NCBI GenBank assembly: GCA_013911715.1
Contig: JACEST010000148.1
Location: 1-5,161 of the forward strand
From: Sphingopyxis sp.
Lineage (GTDB): Bacteria > Pseudomonadota > Alphaproteobacteria > Sphingomonadales > Sphingomonadaceae
Length of the DNA: 5,161 bases
Reading direction: 5' to 3'
This document shows, piece after piece, positions 1-5,161 of this stretch (the stretch's first letter is position 1; each line of letters begins with the position of its first letter). Made by a program: the position numbers and the translations under genes. Under the pieces are notes generated by a model. The model saw only the letters and a list, made by a program, of their open reading frames with translations. It was not told where the DNA came from and ran no database searches.

Positions 1-988
1 CTATGGCTCTGACCTCACCGGTTTGTTCCTCGCCGACACCGGCGCCCTGGGCATCAAGGCGACCGTCACACTGCGGCTGGTGCGCGAGGCAGCGGCGCAT
101 GGATATGCAAGCTTTACGTTTCAGACGCATCGGGACGCGCTGGGCGCGCTCGCTGAAATCGAACGCGCGGGAGTGGCGACCGAGATTTTTGGTTTCGACC
201 CGAATCTGAACGCAATCCGCATGAAGCGCGACAGCCTGGCATCCGATGCCAAGGCGCTGGTGGGGATGATGAAGGCGCAGGGGTCGGTGCTCAAGGCGCT
301 GACGGAAGGCGCAAGGGTCGTCGCCGCTGGGCGCGATTTCATAAAGGATGCGCAATTTTCGCTGCATGTGCTGACCGAAGCCCGCCAGCAATCCGCCGCC
401 GACGCGGATATCGCCGACGCGCGGCGCATCGCGCTGGCACACGGCGGAGCGGAGACCGAAAACACGATCCCCAAGATCATCCGCGCCAATCCGTTTGGAC
501 CTTTGAATTCGATGCTGGGACCTGATGGCGAGCGCTGGGCGCCGGTGCACGGTATCGTCGCGCACAGCCGCGCGGTGGCATGCTACGACGCCATATCAGC
601 GCTGTTCGCCGCGCGCCGGGCCGAGATGGAGGTGCACGGCGTCCACACCGGCACGCTGATCACGGCGCTCGGCGGACAGGGAACGCTGATAGAACCCTGC
701 CTTTATTGGCCCGGCGCGACCAACCCGTTGATCGACGCGACTGTCGAACCGGCCCATTTGACCCGGCTGCCGAAACGACCCCACGACGCCGCTGCCTGGG
801 CGCTGGCGAAGGAGCTAAAGGCGGCCATCGTTGACATTTTCTTTGACCATGGCGCAGTTCATTTCCAGATCGGGCGCACCTATCGTTATCGCGAGGCCCT
901 TGATCCTGCTGCCGATTCCCTGTTGCAAGCGGTCAAAACCCAGCTCGACCCATATGGCCGGATGAACCCCGGCGTGCTGGGGCTGTGA
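1..988 (+). CDS. FAD-linked oxidase (VAO/PCMH family, GlcD/D-lactate dehydrogenase-like), 5' truncated by window edge
   Basis: The reading frame is open from base 2 to the TGA at 986-988, giving 328 visible residues; the gene starts upstream of the window. An internal TTG at 23 is not the start, because the residues before it (YGSDLTG) belong to the conserved end of the FAD-binding domain. The first 20 visible residues, with DLTGLF then ADTGALGIKA, match the glycine-rich segment that closes the PCMH-type FAD domain. The rest fits the FAD-linked oxidase C-terminal domain: an RGD-free central region, a VHFQIGR segment near residue 288, and the hallmark ending LDPYGRMNPG. Family members oxidise 2-hydroxy acids or phenolic alcohols with FAD and pass electrons to a cytochrome, quinone or oxygen. 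The substrate cannot be told here, and a 4-cresol/vanillyl-alcohol oxidase type remains possible. It is the first visible gene of the operon, 13 bases before the nitrilase-like gene. Confidence 0.88.
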   Translation, partial: YGSDLTGLFLADTGALGIKATVTLRLVREAAAHGYASFTFQTHRDALGALAEIERAGVATEIFGFDPNLNAIRMKRDSLASDAKALVGMMKAQGSVLKALTEGARVVAAGRDFIKDAQFSLHVLTEARQQSAADADIADARRIALAHGGAETENTIPKIIRANPFGPLNSMLGPDGERWAPVHGIVAHSRAVACYDAISALFAARRAEMEVHGVHTGTLITALGGQGTLIEPCLYWPGATNPLIDATVEPAHLTRLPKRPHDAAAWALAKELKAAIVDIFFDHGAVHFQIGRTYRYREALDPAADSLLQAVKTQLDPYGRMNPGVLGL

Positions 989-991
989 CGC

Positions 992-995
992 GGAG
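992..995 (+). promoter_or_regulatory. Ribosome binding site for the nitrilase-like gene
   Basis: GGAG lies six bases before the ATG at 1002, in the 13-base gap after the oxidase stop codon. It supports 1002 as the start, and therefore supports the N-terminal Arg-Arg signal-like segment being translated rather than initiation at the later in-frame ATG at 1077. Confidence 0.65.
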
Positions 996-1001
996 TGGGC
1001 G

Positions 1002-1076
1002 ATGGAGTTGAACCGCCGCCACGCGCTCGCCGCCGCACTTGCCAGCGGCGCGCTGCTGCCCGAATATGGCGCGGCC
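1002..1076 (+). other. Putative twin-arginine (Tat) signal peptide coding segment
   Basis: Residues 1-25 start with MELNRRHAL, a paired arginine followed by a weakly hydrophobic Ala/Leu stretch (about residues 8-19) and a small-residue end (YGAA) before M26. The order Arg-Arg, hydrophobic core, small residues fits Tat export, although the core is short and the residue two after the second Arg is Ala rather than the favoured Phe or Leu. If translation instead began at M26 (ATG at 1077) the protein would be cytosolic; the better ribosome binding site is at 1002. Confidence 0.45.
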
Positions 1077-2150
1077 ATGGAGAATGACCTGCCAGTGACC
1101 GCTCCCACCCCTTTCGCCGCCGTTGCCATGCAGCTGACTGCCCGCTCAGTCGAACGGCTGACAACGCGCGCTGAGGTGACCGCGCAGATCAAGGAGCATG
1201 TCGCCGCAATCATTCCGCAAATCCGCGCTGCGACCATCTTTATCCAGCAATATGGCGGTGCGCCGGTGAAACTTGCCGTGCTGCCCGAATATCTCTTCAC
1301 CAGCTATCCGGGGCGCATCGGCATCCGCGAATTTGCTGAACAAGTAGCGTTCGAGATCGACGGCCCCGAATATGAAGCCATTGCGAGCATCGCGCAGCAG
1401 CTGAAGATTTTCATTGCGGGCAACGCCTATGAACGCGATAAAAATTTCCCCGGCCTCTATTTTCAGGCGAGCTTTGTCATTGCCCCCGGCGGCGACACGG
1501 TGCTGCGTTACCGCCGCCTCAATTCGATGTTCGCGCCGACGCCGCACGATGTGTGGAGCAAATATCTCGATATTTACGGCCTTGACGGGGTTTTCCCGGT
1601 GGCACGGACTGAGATTGGCAATCTGGCGGCCATTGCGTCTGAAGAAATCCTCTACCCCGAAATCGCGCGCGCCCACGCGCTGCGCGGGGCAGAGATTTTT
1701 GTCCATTCGTCGAGCGAGATTGGCAGCCCCATAGCGACGCCCAAGGCCATCGCCAAACGCGCGCGGGCGATGGAGAATCTGGCCTATGTCGTGTCGGCCA
1801 ATACTGCCGGGATAGCCGACACCAGCCTGCCGCACGCGTCGGCCGATGGCAATTCGATGGTGGTCGACTGGAAGGGAAATATCCTGTCCGAAGCCAACAG
1901 CGGCGAGACCTTCACTGCCTTTGCCGACATCGACCTCGCCGCCCTGCGCGCGGGCCGGCGCAAGCCGGGGATGACCAATTTCCTGTCGCGCCAGCGCACC
2001 GCGCTGTTTGCCGCGGCCTATGCCGGTGAAACCCATCAGCGGGCTGACGGGTTGATCAAGGACGGCGCGATCAACGTGCCTGACCGTGATTATTTCAAGC
2101 GGACCAGTGAAATGACGATTGAGCGACTGGCCAAGGATGGACTGATATGA
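1002..2150 (+). CDS. Nitrilase-superfamily (carbon-nitrogen hydrolase fold) protein lacking the catalytic Cys and Lys; putative Tat signal
   Basis: This 382-residue protein has the layout of the nitrilase superfamily, whose enzymes cleave nitriles or amides with a Glu-Lys-Cys triad. The Glu is present as E96 in LAVLPEYLF. The Lys position (family pattern YRK) reads YRRLN, giving R172. The nucleophile position (family pattern C..xxxPE) reads ASEEILYPE, giving S213 (codon TCT). No cysteine occurs anywhere in the protein. Further family features are LRGAEIFVHSSSE (228-240), ENLAYVVSANTAG (258-270) and the DWKGNILSEA strand pair near 289-298. Residues 1-25 (MELNRRHALA, then an Ala/Leu-rich stretch ending YGAA) resemble a twin-arginine export signal. 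A C-terminal tail of about 50 residues follows the core. Its stop overlaps the methyltransferase start by four bases. It could be a pseudoenzyme with a binding or scaffolding role, or a serine variant with unknown chemistry. The fold call is firm; activity is open. Confidence 0.85.
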   Translation: MELNRRHALAAALASGALLPEYGAAMENDLPVTAPTPFAAVAMQLTARSVERLTTRAEVTAQIKEHVAAIIPQIRAATIFIQQYGGAPVKLAVLPEYLFTSYPGRIGIREFAEQVAFEIDGPEYEAIASIAQQLKIFIAGNAYERDKNFPGLYFQASFVIAPGGDTVLRYRRLNSMFAPTPHDVWSKYLDIYGLDGVFPVARTEIGNLAAIASEEILYPEIARAHALRGAEIFVHSSSEIGSPIATPKAIAKRARAMENLAYVVSANTAGIADTSLPHASADGNSMVVDWKGNILSEANSGETFTAFADIDLAALRAGRRKPGMTNFLSRQRTALFAAAYAGETHQRADGLIKDGAINVPDRDYFKRTSEMTIERLAKDGLI

Positions 2151-3346
2151 GCGCGAACGACGTTCCCCCGCCCTACACCGCCGTGCAGCGCCATGGCATG
2201 TTCCCTGAGGTCAAGCACGACGAAGCGGCGCGGTTCAATTTCCTCGCCAATTTCAACCGCTATCTGTCGGGTACGGTCGGCGCAGGCAACCGGCTTGCAT
2301 ATGAACGCCGCGTACTGCCTGCCTTTGTGGCGGAACATAGCCGCGAGCCTGGCGACCGGCACGAGGTCCGGCGCGCGATGAATAAGGATCCGTGGCACCG
2401 ATTCTGGTCGGCGTGCAAGCGCAATTCGATGGAAATGCGCCAGCAAAATGGCCGCGCGCTGGTACTGCGCCAGCTCGATGAACTCGACGCCAAGGCCCGT
2501 GTCTTCAATGACGGCGCCAACACGCTCCAGCTCAACGGCGACATTGCCGTGCCGCGCTATCAGGCGGCGGTCGATATTCACTGTATGCCGGGCAGCTATC
2601 ATGGTGAGGAACGCCCCGGCGATGTGTCGGCTGGGGCCAATTATGACTGCGGCATCTTTGCCACCACGGGCGGCGCACTGGGCGCGCTGAGCGATGGCGG
2701 CGGGCAGGCGGTGGCGGCTTGGGTGAAGGGCGAGCGGCCCGATTGGCGGCCAACACGCATATTGGATATTGGTTGCACGGTCGGGCACAATGCCGTGCCG
2801 ATCGCCCTGGCCTTTCCCGGCGCCGAGGTGATCGCCATCGACACCGCCGCCCCGTCGCTGCGCTACGGCCATGCCCGCGCGCGGTCGCTGGGCGTCGACA
2901 ATATGGTCTTCCGCCAGATGAGCGGCGAGGATTTGTCCGAATTTGAGGATGCCAGTTTTGACTGGGTGCAGACCACCATGTTCCTGCACGAATTGTCGAT
3001 GAAGGCACTGCCGCGCGTGCTGGCAGAGGCCGCGCGCGTGCTCAAACCTGGCGGCCTCTTGTTCCACATCGAACAGCCTGAATATGGCCCCGACATGCCC
3101 TTGTTTGAACAGCATATGCGCGACTGGGACGCCTATAACAATAATGAGCCCTTTTGGTCGGCGATGCATGCGCTCGACATGAAAGAAGAAATGGCCAGGG
3201 CCGGTTTCCCGCGCGCGCGTCAATTCACCGTCGGCGTCAAGGCGGTGGTCGATGAGCGCATTTTCCCGCCCTCCCCGACCGGCGCGCAGGAGGATTATGG
3301 CCGCGCTGCTGTGTGGAACGCCTATGGCGGGCGGAAACCCGAATGA
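2147..3346 (+). CDS. Class I SAM-dependent methyltransferase with a long N-terminal extension
   Basis: This 399-residue protein carries a Rossmann-type methyltransferase domain in its second half. Motif I, which binds S-adenosylmethionine, is LDIGCTVGH (206-214). Strand 2 ends in the acidic residue D232 (VIAIDTA), which usually holds the ribose hydroxyls. MSGEDLSEFEDASFDWV (258-274) covers motifs II and III. VLKPGGLL (298-305) is the post-motif III turn. The GCTVGH variant, with Thr where many members have Gly, is tolerated in this superfamily. Residues 1-200 are not recognised; they are mostly helical-looking and include PWHRFW (82-87) and a HCMPGSYHG segment (145-153), and may form a substrate cap. 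The ATG overlaps the upstream stop (ATGA), and AAGGA at 2133-2137 sits nine bases before it. The acceptor is unknown; the context suggests a small organic molecule rather than RNA or protein. Confidence 0.88.
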   Translation: MSANDVPPPYTAVQRHGMFPEVKHDEAARFNFLANFNRYLSGTVGAGNRLAYERRVLPAFVAEHSREPGDRHEVRRAMNKDPWHRFWSACKRNSMEMRQQNGRALVLRQLDELDAKARVFNDGANTLQLNGDIAVPRYQAAVDIHCMPGSYHGEERPGDVSAGANYDCGIFATTGGALGALSDGGGQAVAAWVKGERPDWRPTRILDIGCTVGHNAVPIALAFPGAEVIAIDTAAPSLRYGHARARSLGVDNMVFRQMSGEDLSEFEDASFDWVQTTMFLHELSMKALPRVLAEAARVLKPGGLLFHIEQPEYGPDMPLFEQHMRDWDAYNNNEPFWSAMHALDMKEEMARAGFPRARQFTVGVKAVVDERIFPPSPTGAQEDYGRAAVWNAYGGRKPE

Positions 3347-3705
3347 GCAGCGAGATTGACTGGATTGCCCGCAGCGGGGCCAAGGCCAAGGGGAAGCGCC
3401 CCGAATATCTGGACAGCCCGTTCGAGGAACGAATGCTGTCGATGCTGCTGGCACTGATCGGCGAAGTGTCGGTGCTGCGCGAGCGGCTCGACACGGTCGA
3501 ACGCTTGCTCGAGGCCAAAGGCAGCATCAACCGCGCCGACATCGAAGCCTATGCCCCCGATCTGGAAGTCGGCAAAGAGCGGGGCCGCATCATCCGCGAA
3601 TATATTGCGCGGGTCATGCGCGGCGTGCAGCAGGATATGGAAGCCATCGCCGAGATCGAGCCGCCGATTGCCGATATCATCGATGAAATGGCAAGCGCGC
3701 GATAA
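3343..3705 (+). CDS. Small helical protein of unknown function, translationally coupled to the methyltransferase
   Basis: I do not recognise this 120-residue protein. The start at 3343 is chosen because it forms an ATGA overlap with the methyltransferase stop, as at the previous junction; an in-frame ATG at 3313 would give ten more residues lying inside the methyltransferase gene. Residues 1-25 are basic and polar (SGAKAKGKRPEY). Residues 27-58 form a strongly amphipathic helix (LLALIGEVSVLRERLDTVE) with hydrophobic residues spaced in a coiled-coil manner. After a short break with Pro72, a second helix runs over about 75-104, and a third short one from about 108 to the end. There is no signal peptide, membrane segment, cysteine or metal motif. 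The composition suggests an oligomerising or partner-binding protein. Being the last gene of the operon, it may be an accessory subunit of one of the three enzymes upstream; that is inference. Confidence 0.75.
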   Translation: MSSEIDWIARSGAKAKGKRPEYLDSPFEERMLSMLLALIGEVSVLRERLDTVERLLEAKGSINRADIEAYAPDLEVGKERGRIIREYIARVMRGVQQDMEAIAEIEPPIADIIDEMASAR

Positions 3706-3764
3706 AGCGTTTGAAAGGCGGCTTTTCCTGCGCCGCGAAGCGGGTTAGGGTCAGGGCATGGACC

Positions 3765-3771
3765 AGAGGAG
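3765..3771 (+). promoter_or_regulatory. Ribosome binding site that decides the cytochrome c' start
   Basis: AGAGGAG lies seven bases before the ATG at 3779. It favours that ATG over the in-frame ATG at 3758, which would place this site inside the coding region and add seven residues (MDQRSLP) ahead of the signal peptide. Confidence 0.7.
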
Positions 3772-3778
3772 TTTGCCG

Positions 3779-4231
3779 ATGACCACAGCCCGATTTGCCG
3801 CTTTTGCCTACGCAGCCATCATGCTCGCCGTCCCATCGATCGCCGCCGCCCCCGACACGATCAAGGCGCGCCAGGACAATTTCAAGGCAATGGGCCGGTC
3901 GATGAAACTGATCAGCGACGAGCTGAAGAAAGATGCGCCGGTGTTTGCCACCGTGCGGCGCGAGGCGGCGGCGCTCGAGCGGGCTGGCAAGCGCATTCCG
4001 GGCTTTTTCCCGCGCGGAACGGGTGCCGCGGCGGGGGTCAACACCGATGCGTTACCCGCAATCTGGCAAAAGCCCGCCGATTTCAGGACGGCTGCAACCA
4101 AACTCAATGGCGCGACCAAGGCGCTGCGTACCGCTGCGGCAGGGACCGATGCCGCGCGCATCCGCGCCGCGCTGGGCGCGACCGGCGCGACGTGCAAGGG
4201 ATGCCACGACCAGTTCCGGCTGGATAAATGA
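3779..4231 (+). CDS. Cytochrome c' (class II c-type cytochrome), periplasmic
   Basis: The product is 150 residues from the ATG at 3779. Residues 1-24 form a Sec signal peptide: a short basic start, a hydrophobic core (FAAFAYAAIMLAV) and AAA before the likely cleavage site at A24/P25. The mature part follows the cytochrome c' plan of a four-helix bundle with haem attached near the C terminus. The first helix has IKARQDNFKAMGRSM (29-42), matching the family start with its Arg-Gln and Met positions. LPAIWQKPADF (92-102) matches the conserved IW...F segment. The haem site is CKGCH (C139, C142, H143), followed by FR. Family members have a five-coordinate or Met-ligated high-spin haem and bind NO or CO, and some carry electrons. 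The cytochrome b561 gene follows after 25 bases, so a membrane-to-periplasm electron pair is likely. Family assignment is firm; the physiological role is not. Confidence 0.93.
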   Translation: MTTARFAAFAYAAIMLAVPSIAAAPDTIKARQDNFKAMGRSMKLISDELKKDAPVFATVRREAAALERAGKRIPGFFPRGTGAAAGVNTDALPAIWQKPADFRTAATKLNGATKALRTAAAGTDAARIRAALGATGATCKGCHDQFRLDK

Positions 4232-4256
4232 ACGGCCACCGGCGGCGCAGCGCTCA

Positions 4257-4913
4257 ATGACGGATTCGGCAAAGATCATATTGTGGGATTGGCCGGTGCG
4301 GCTGACCCACTGGGGTATGGCGCTGCTCATCCCTGCGCTGTGGTGGACCGCCGAAGAAGGCGACATCGAACGCCATCGCTGGCTGGGGCAGGCCTTGCTG
4401 TTTCTGATCCTGCTTCGCCTGATCTGGGGTCTGATCGGCAGCGAACCAGCGCGCTTTGTGCGCTTTGTGCGCGGACCCAGCGCGATCATCGCCTATTTGC
4501 GCGGCGAAGCGCCGCCGCTGGGTCATAATCCGCTCGGCGCACTTAGCGTGGTCGCGCTGCTGACGATATTGTTAGTACAGCTGGGCCTGGGTTTGTTGGC
4601 GCAGGATGAATATGGGCTGGTCGCAGGGCCATTGAACCATCTGGTCAGCTATGAGACCGCCGAGGCGCTGACCGGATGGCACAAATGGCTGTTCGATTTC
4701 ATCGTCGCGCTGATTGCCGTGCATATTGGCGCGGTATTTTACTATATGCTGTTTCAGCGCAACGATTTGATCACGCCGATGCTGACGGGGCGCAAGCCAG
4801 TGCCCGAGGAGACCCCGCCACCCCAGCTGGCTTCGCCTCGCCGGACGCTGGTGGCCATTGCCTTGGCGGCCGCGATCACCAGCTGGATCGCGCTGGGCGC
4901 GCCACCGAGCTAG
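4257..4913 (+). CDS. Cytochrome b561 family membrane protein (di-haem, CybB-like)
   Basis: The product is 218 residues from the ATG at 4257 to the TAG at 4911-4913. It opens with WDWPVRLTHW (10-19), the typical start of bacterial b561/Ni-hydrogenase b-type cytochromes. Haem ligand candidates are H18, H40 (ERHRWLG), H142 (GWHKWLF) and H156 (AVHIGAVFYY), the expected four for two haems. Membrane segments are visible at about 17-31, 43-61, 94-115 and 144-166, with an extra C-terminal hydrophobic stretch at 197-215 after a Pro-rich linker (PEETPPPQ). Such proteins sit in the inner membrane and exchange electrons with quinol. A strong ribosome binding site is not seen, so expression may depend on the upstream cytochrome c' gene. 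The c' gene 25 bases upstream is the likely redox partner. An in-frame 9-base tandem duplication at 4452-4469 encodes RFVRFV in the loop after helix 2. Confidence 0.9.
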   Translation: MTDSAKIILWDWPVRLTHWGMALLIPALWWTAEEGDIERHRWLGQALLFLILLRLIWGLIGSEPARFVRFVRGPSAIIAYLRGEAPPLGHNPLGALSVVALLTILLVQLGLGLLAQDEYGLVAGPLNHLVSYETAEALTGWHKWLFDFIVALIAVHIGAVFYYMLFQRNDLITPMLTGRKPVPEETPPPQLASPRRTLVAIALAAAITSWIALGAPPS

Positions 4914-4938
4914 ACCGTGATGACGTTAGGTCGACTTC

Positions 4939-4977
4939 AATCGTCATGCTGGCTCAGCGATGGCCTCGCTGTTTCAG
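4939..4977 (+). repeat. Left arm of 39-base perfect inverted repeat, itself a hairpin unit
   Basis: This arm is the exact reverse complement of 5016-5054. On its own it can fold with the next three bases: ATGCTG (4946-4951) pairs with CAGCAT (4975-4980), and inside that CAGCGA (4955-4960) pairs with TCGCTG (4966-4971) around the loop TGGCC. A 3x3 internal loop separates the two stems. Confidence 0.9.
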
Positions 4978-5015
4978 CATCCATGATGCAATCCCGCGCC
5001 CTCGCGCCATGGACC

Positions 5016-5054
5016 CTGAAACAGCGAGGCCATCGCTGAGCCAGCATGACGATT
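5016..5054 (-). repeat. Right arm of 39-base perfect inverted repeat, itself a hairpin unit
   Basis: This is the inverted copy of 4939-4977. The inner hairpin CAGCGA (5022-5027) with TCGCTG (5033-5038) is kept. The outer stem is weaker than in the left copy, because the two bases just inside the arm differ: read in the unit's own direction the sequence after TTTCAG is GG here and CA in the left unit. Confidence 0.9.
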
Positions 5055-5088
5055 CATTCTAATGTCATCAGACTCTAGTCACCTGAAT

Positions 5089-5161
5089 CTAAAGTCCGTT
5101 GGATAAAGCTATTTCGGTCTTTTGGCAGAAGCGCTTGACCGAGGCGAGGATTTCGTCGGCT
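5089..5161 (-). mobile_element. C-terminal end of an IS630-family transposase gene, cut by window edge
   Basis: On the minus strand an open frame enters from the window end and stops at TAG (complement of 5089-5091). It encodes 23 visible residues, ADEILASVKRFC followed by QKTEIALSNGL. The segment ADxILxxVxRxC is the pattern I know from the extreme C terminus of IS630-family DDE transposases, which usually ends shortly after it. Only the tail is visible, so the family call is tentative and the integrity of the element cannot be judged. IS630 elements insert at TA dinucleotides; the end of the element should lie a short distance beyond the stop, somewhere in about 5060-5088, where TA occurs at 5060-5061 and 5076-5077. 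A chance frame is possible given its length. Confidence 0.5.

Larger units (their letters stand above)
4918..5070. repeat. Long near-palindrome (paired REP-like/BIME-like intergenic element)
   Basis: The core is a perfect 39-base inverted repeat, 4939-4977 against 5016-5054. It is followed inward by a 2-base mismatch (CA/CC) and six more pairs (TCCATG at 4980-4985 with CATGGA at 5008-5013), leaving a 22-base loop. Outward, after unequal spacers (4930-4938 and 5055-5058), 12-base blocks at 4918-4929 and 5059-5070 match at 11 positions. The element starts five bases after the cytochrome b561 stop. There is no T-run after the stem, so it is not a classic intrinsic terminator, though a hairpin this long would affect RNA ends and stability. 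Sequence bits such as TTTCAGCATCCATG and its GGGTCCATGG variant resemble intergenic repeats I recall from sphingomonad genomes; that resemblance is from memory only. Confidence 0.85.

Noticed and set aside
23..25. TTG at 23 as the start of the FAD oxidase
   Set aside because: The frame is open back to the window edge and the residues before it match the conserved FAD-domain end, so the gene simply continues upstream.
1146..2036. A 296-codon open frame on the minus strand
   Set aside because: It is antisense to the nitrilase-like gene, has no motif, and shows the typical Gly/Arg-rich shadow composition.
2090..3454. A 454-codon open frame on the minus strand
   Set aside because: It lies antisense to the methyltransferase and small helical gene, which have clear motifs. 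Its product is rich in His, Arg and Ala with no recognisable domain, as expected for an antisense shadow in GC-rich coding DNA.
3706..3764. Possible terminator or promoter between the operon and the cytochrome c' gene
   Set aside because: GCGGC (3718-3722) can pair with GCCGC (3732-3736), but the stem is only five bases and no T-run follows. TTGAAA at 3711-3716 resembles a -35 box but no -10 box is found at a suitable distance.
3758..3778. Alternative cytochrome c' start at 3758
   Set aside because: The ATG at 3779 has a well-placed AGAGGAG and gives a normal signal peptide; the longer form adds polar residues before it.
3933..4256. Upstream extension of the b561 reading frame to an ATG at 3933
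   Set aside because: The extra 108 residues overlap the cytochrome c' gene out of frame and are Arg/Pro/Ser-rich. The b561 domain starts right after the ATG at 4257.
4939..5054. CRISPR repeat or intrinsic terminator as explanation for the palindrome
   Set aside because: There are only two inverted copies rather than regularly spaced direct repeats, and the stem is much too long with no U-tract for an ordinary terminator.

Overview
The window is GC-rich (many codons end in G or C), all of its complete genes are on the + strand, and it looks like a chromosomal segment of an alphaproteobacterium. A sphingomonad (Sphingomonas, Sphingopyxis or a relative) is the best guess. The guess rests on base composition, the paired cytochrome c'/cytochrome b561 genes, the IS630-type transposase end and an intergenic palindrome that resembles repeats I recall from that group. 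No marker gene is present, so the assignment is an inference.

Region 1 (1-3705) is a tightly packed four-gene operon. It holds the C-terminal two thirds of a VAO/PCMH-type FAD-linked oxidase (1-988, cut by the window start), a nitrilase-superfamily protein (1002-2150), a class I SAM-dependent methyltransferase (2147-3346) and a 120-residue helical protein of unknown function (3343-3705). The first junction has a 13-base gap with a clear ribosome binding site. The next two junctions are 4-base ATGA start/stop overlaps, so translation is probably coupled. An oxidase, an amidase-fold protein and a methyltransferase together suggest tailoring or breakdown of a small organic molecule, but the substrate cannot be read from the sequence. 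The nitrilase-like protein is unusual: it aligns well with the family, yet the catalytic cysteine position is serine, the catalytic lysine position is arginine, the whole protein has no cysteine, and its N terminus looks like a twin-arginine export signal.

Region 2 (3706-4913) is a two-gene redox module. It encodes a periplasmic class II cytochrome c' with a signal peptide and a C-terminal CxxCH, followed 25 bases later by a di-haem cytochrome b561-type membrane protein. The b-type cytochrome probably passes electrons between the membrane quinone pool and the periplasmic c'.

Region 3 (4914-5161) is non-coding apart from its last 73 bases. It is dominated by a perfect 39-base inverted repeat (4939-4977 and 5016-5054) inside a longer near-palindrome spanning 4918-5070. 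Each arm is itself a small hairpin, so the structure looks like two REP-like units in inverted orientation. Next to it, on the minus strand, is the extreme C terminus of what is probably an IS630-family transposase (5089-5161), cut by the window end.
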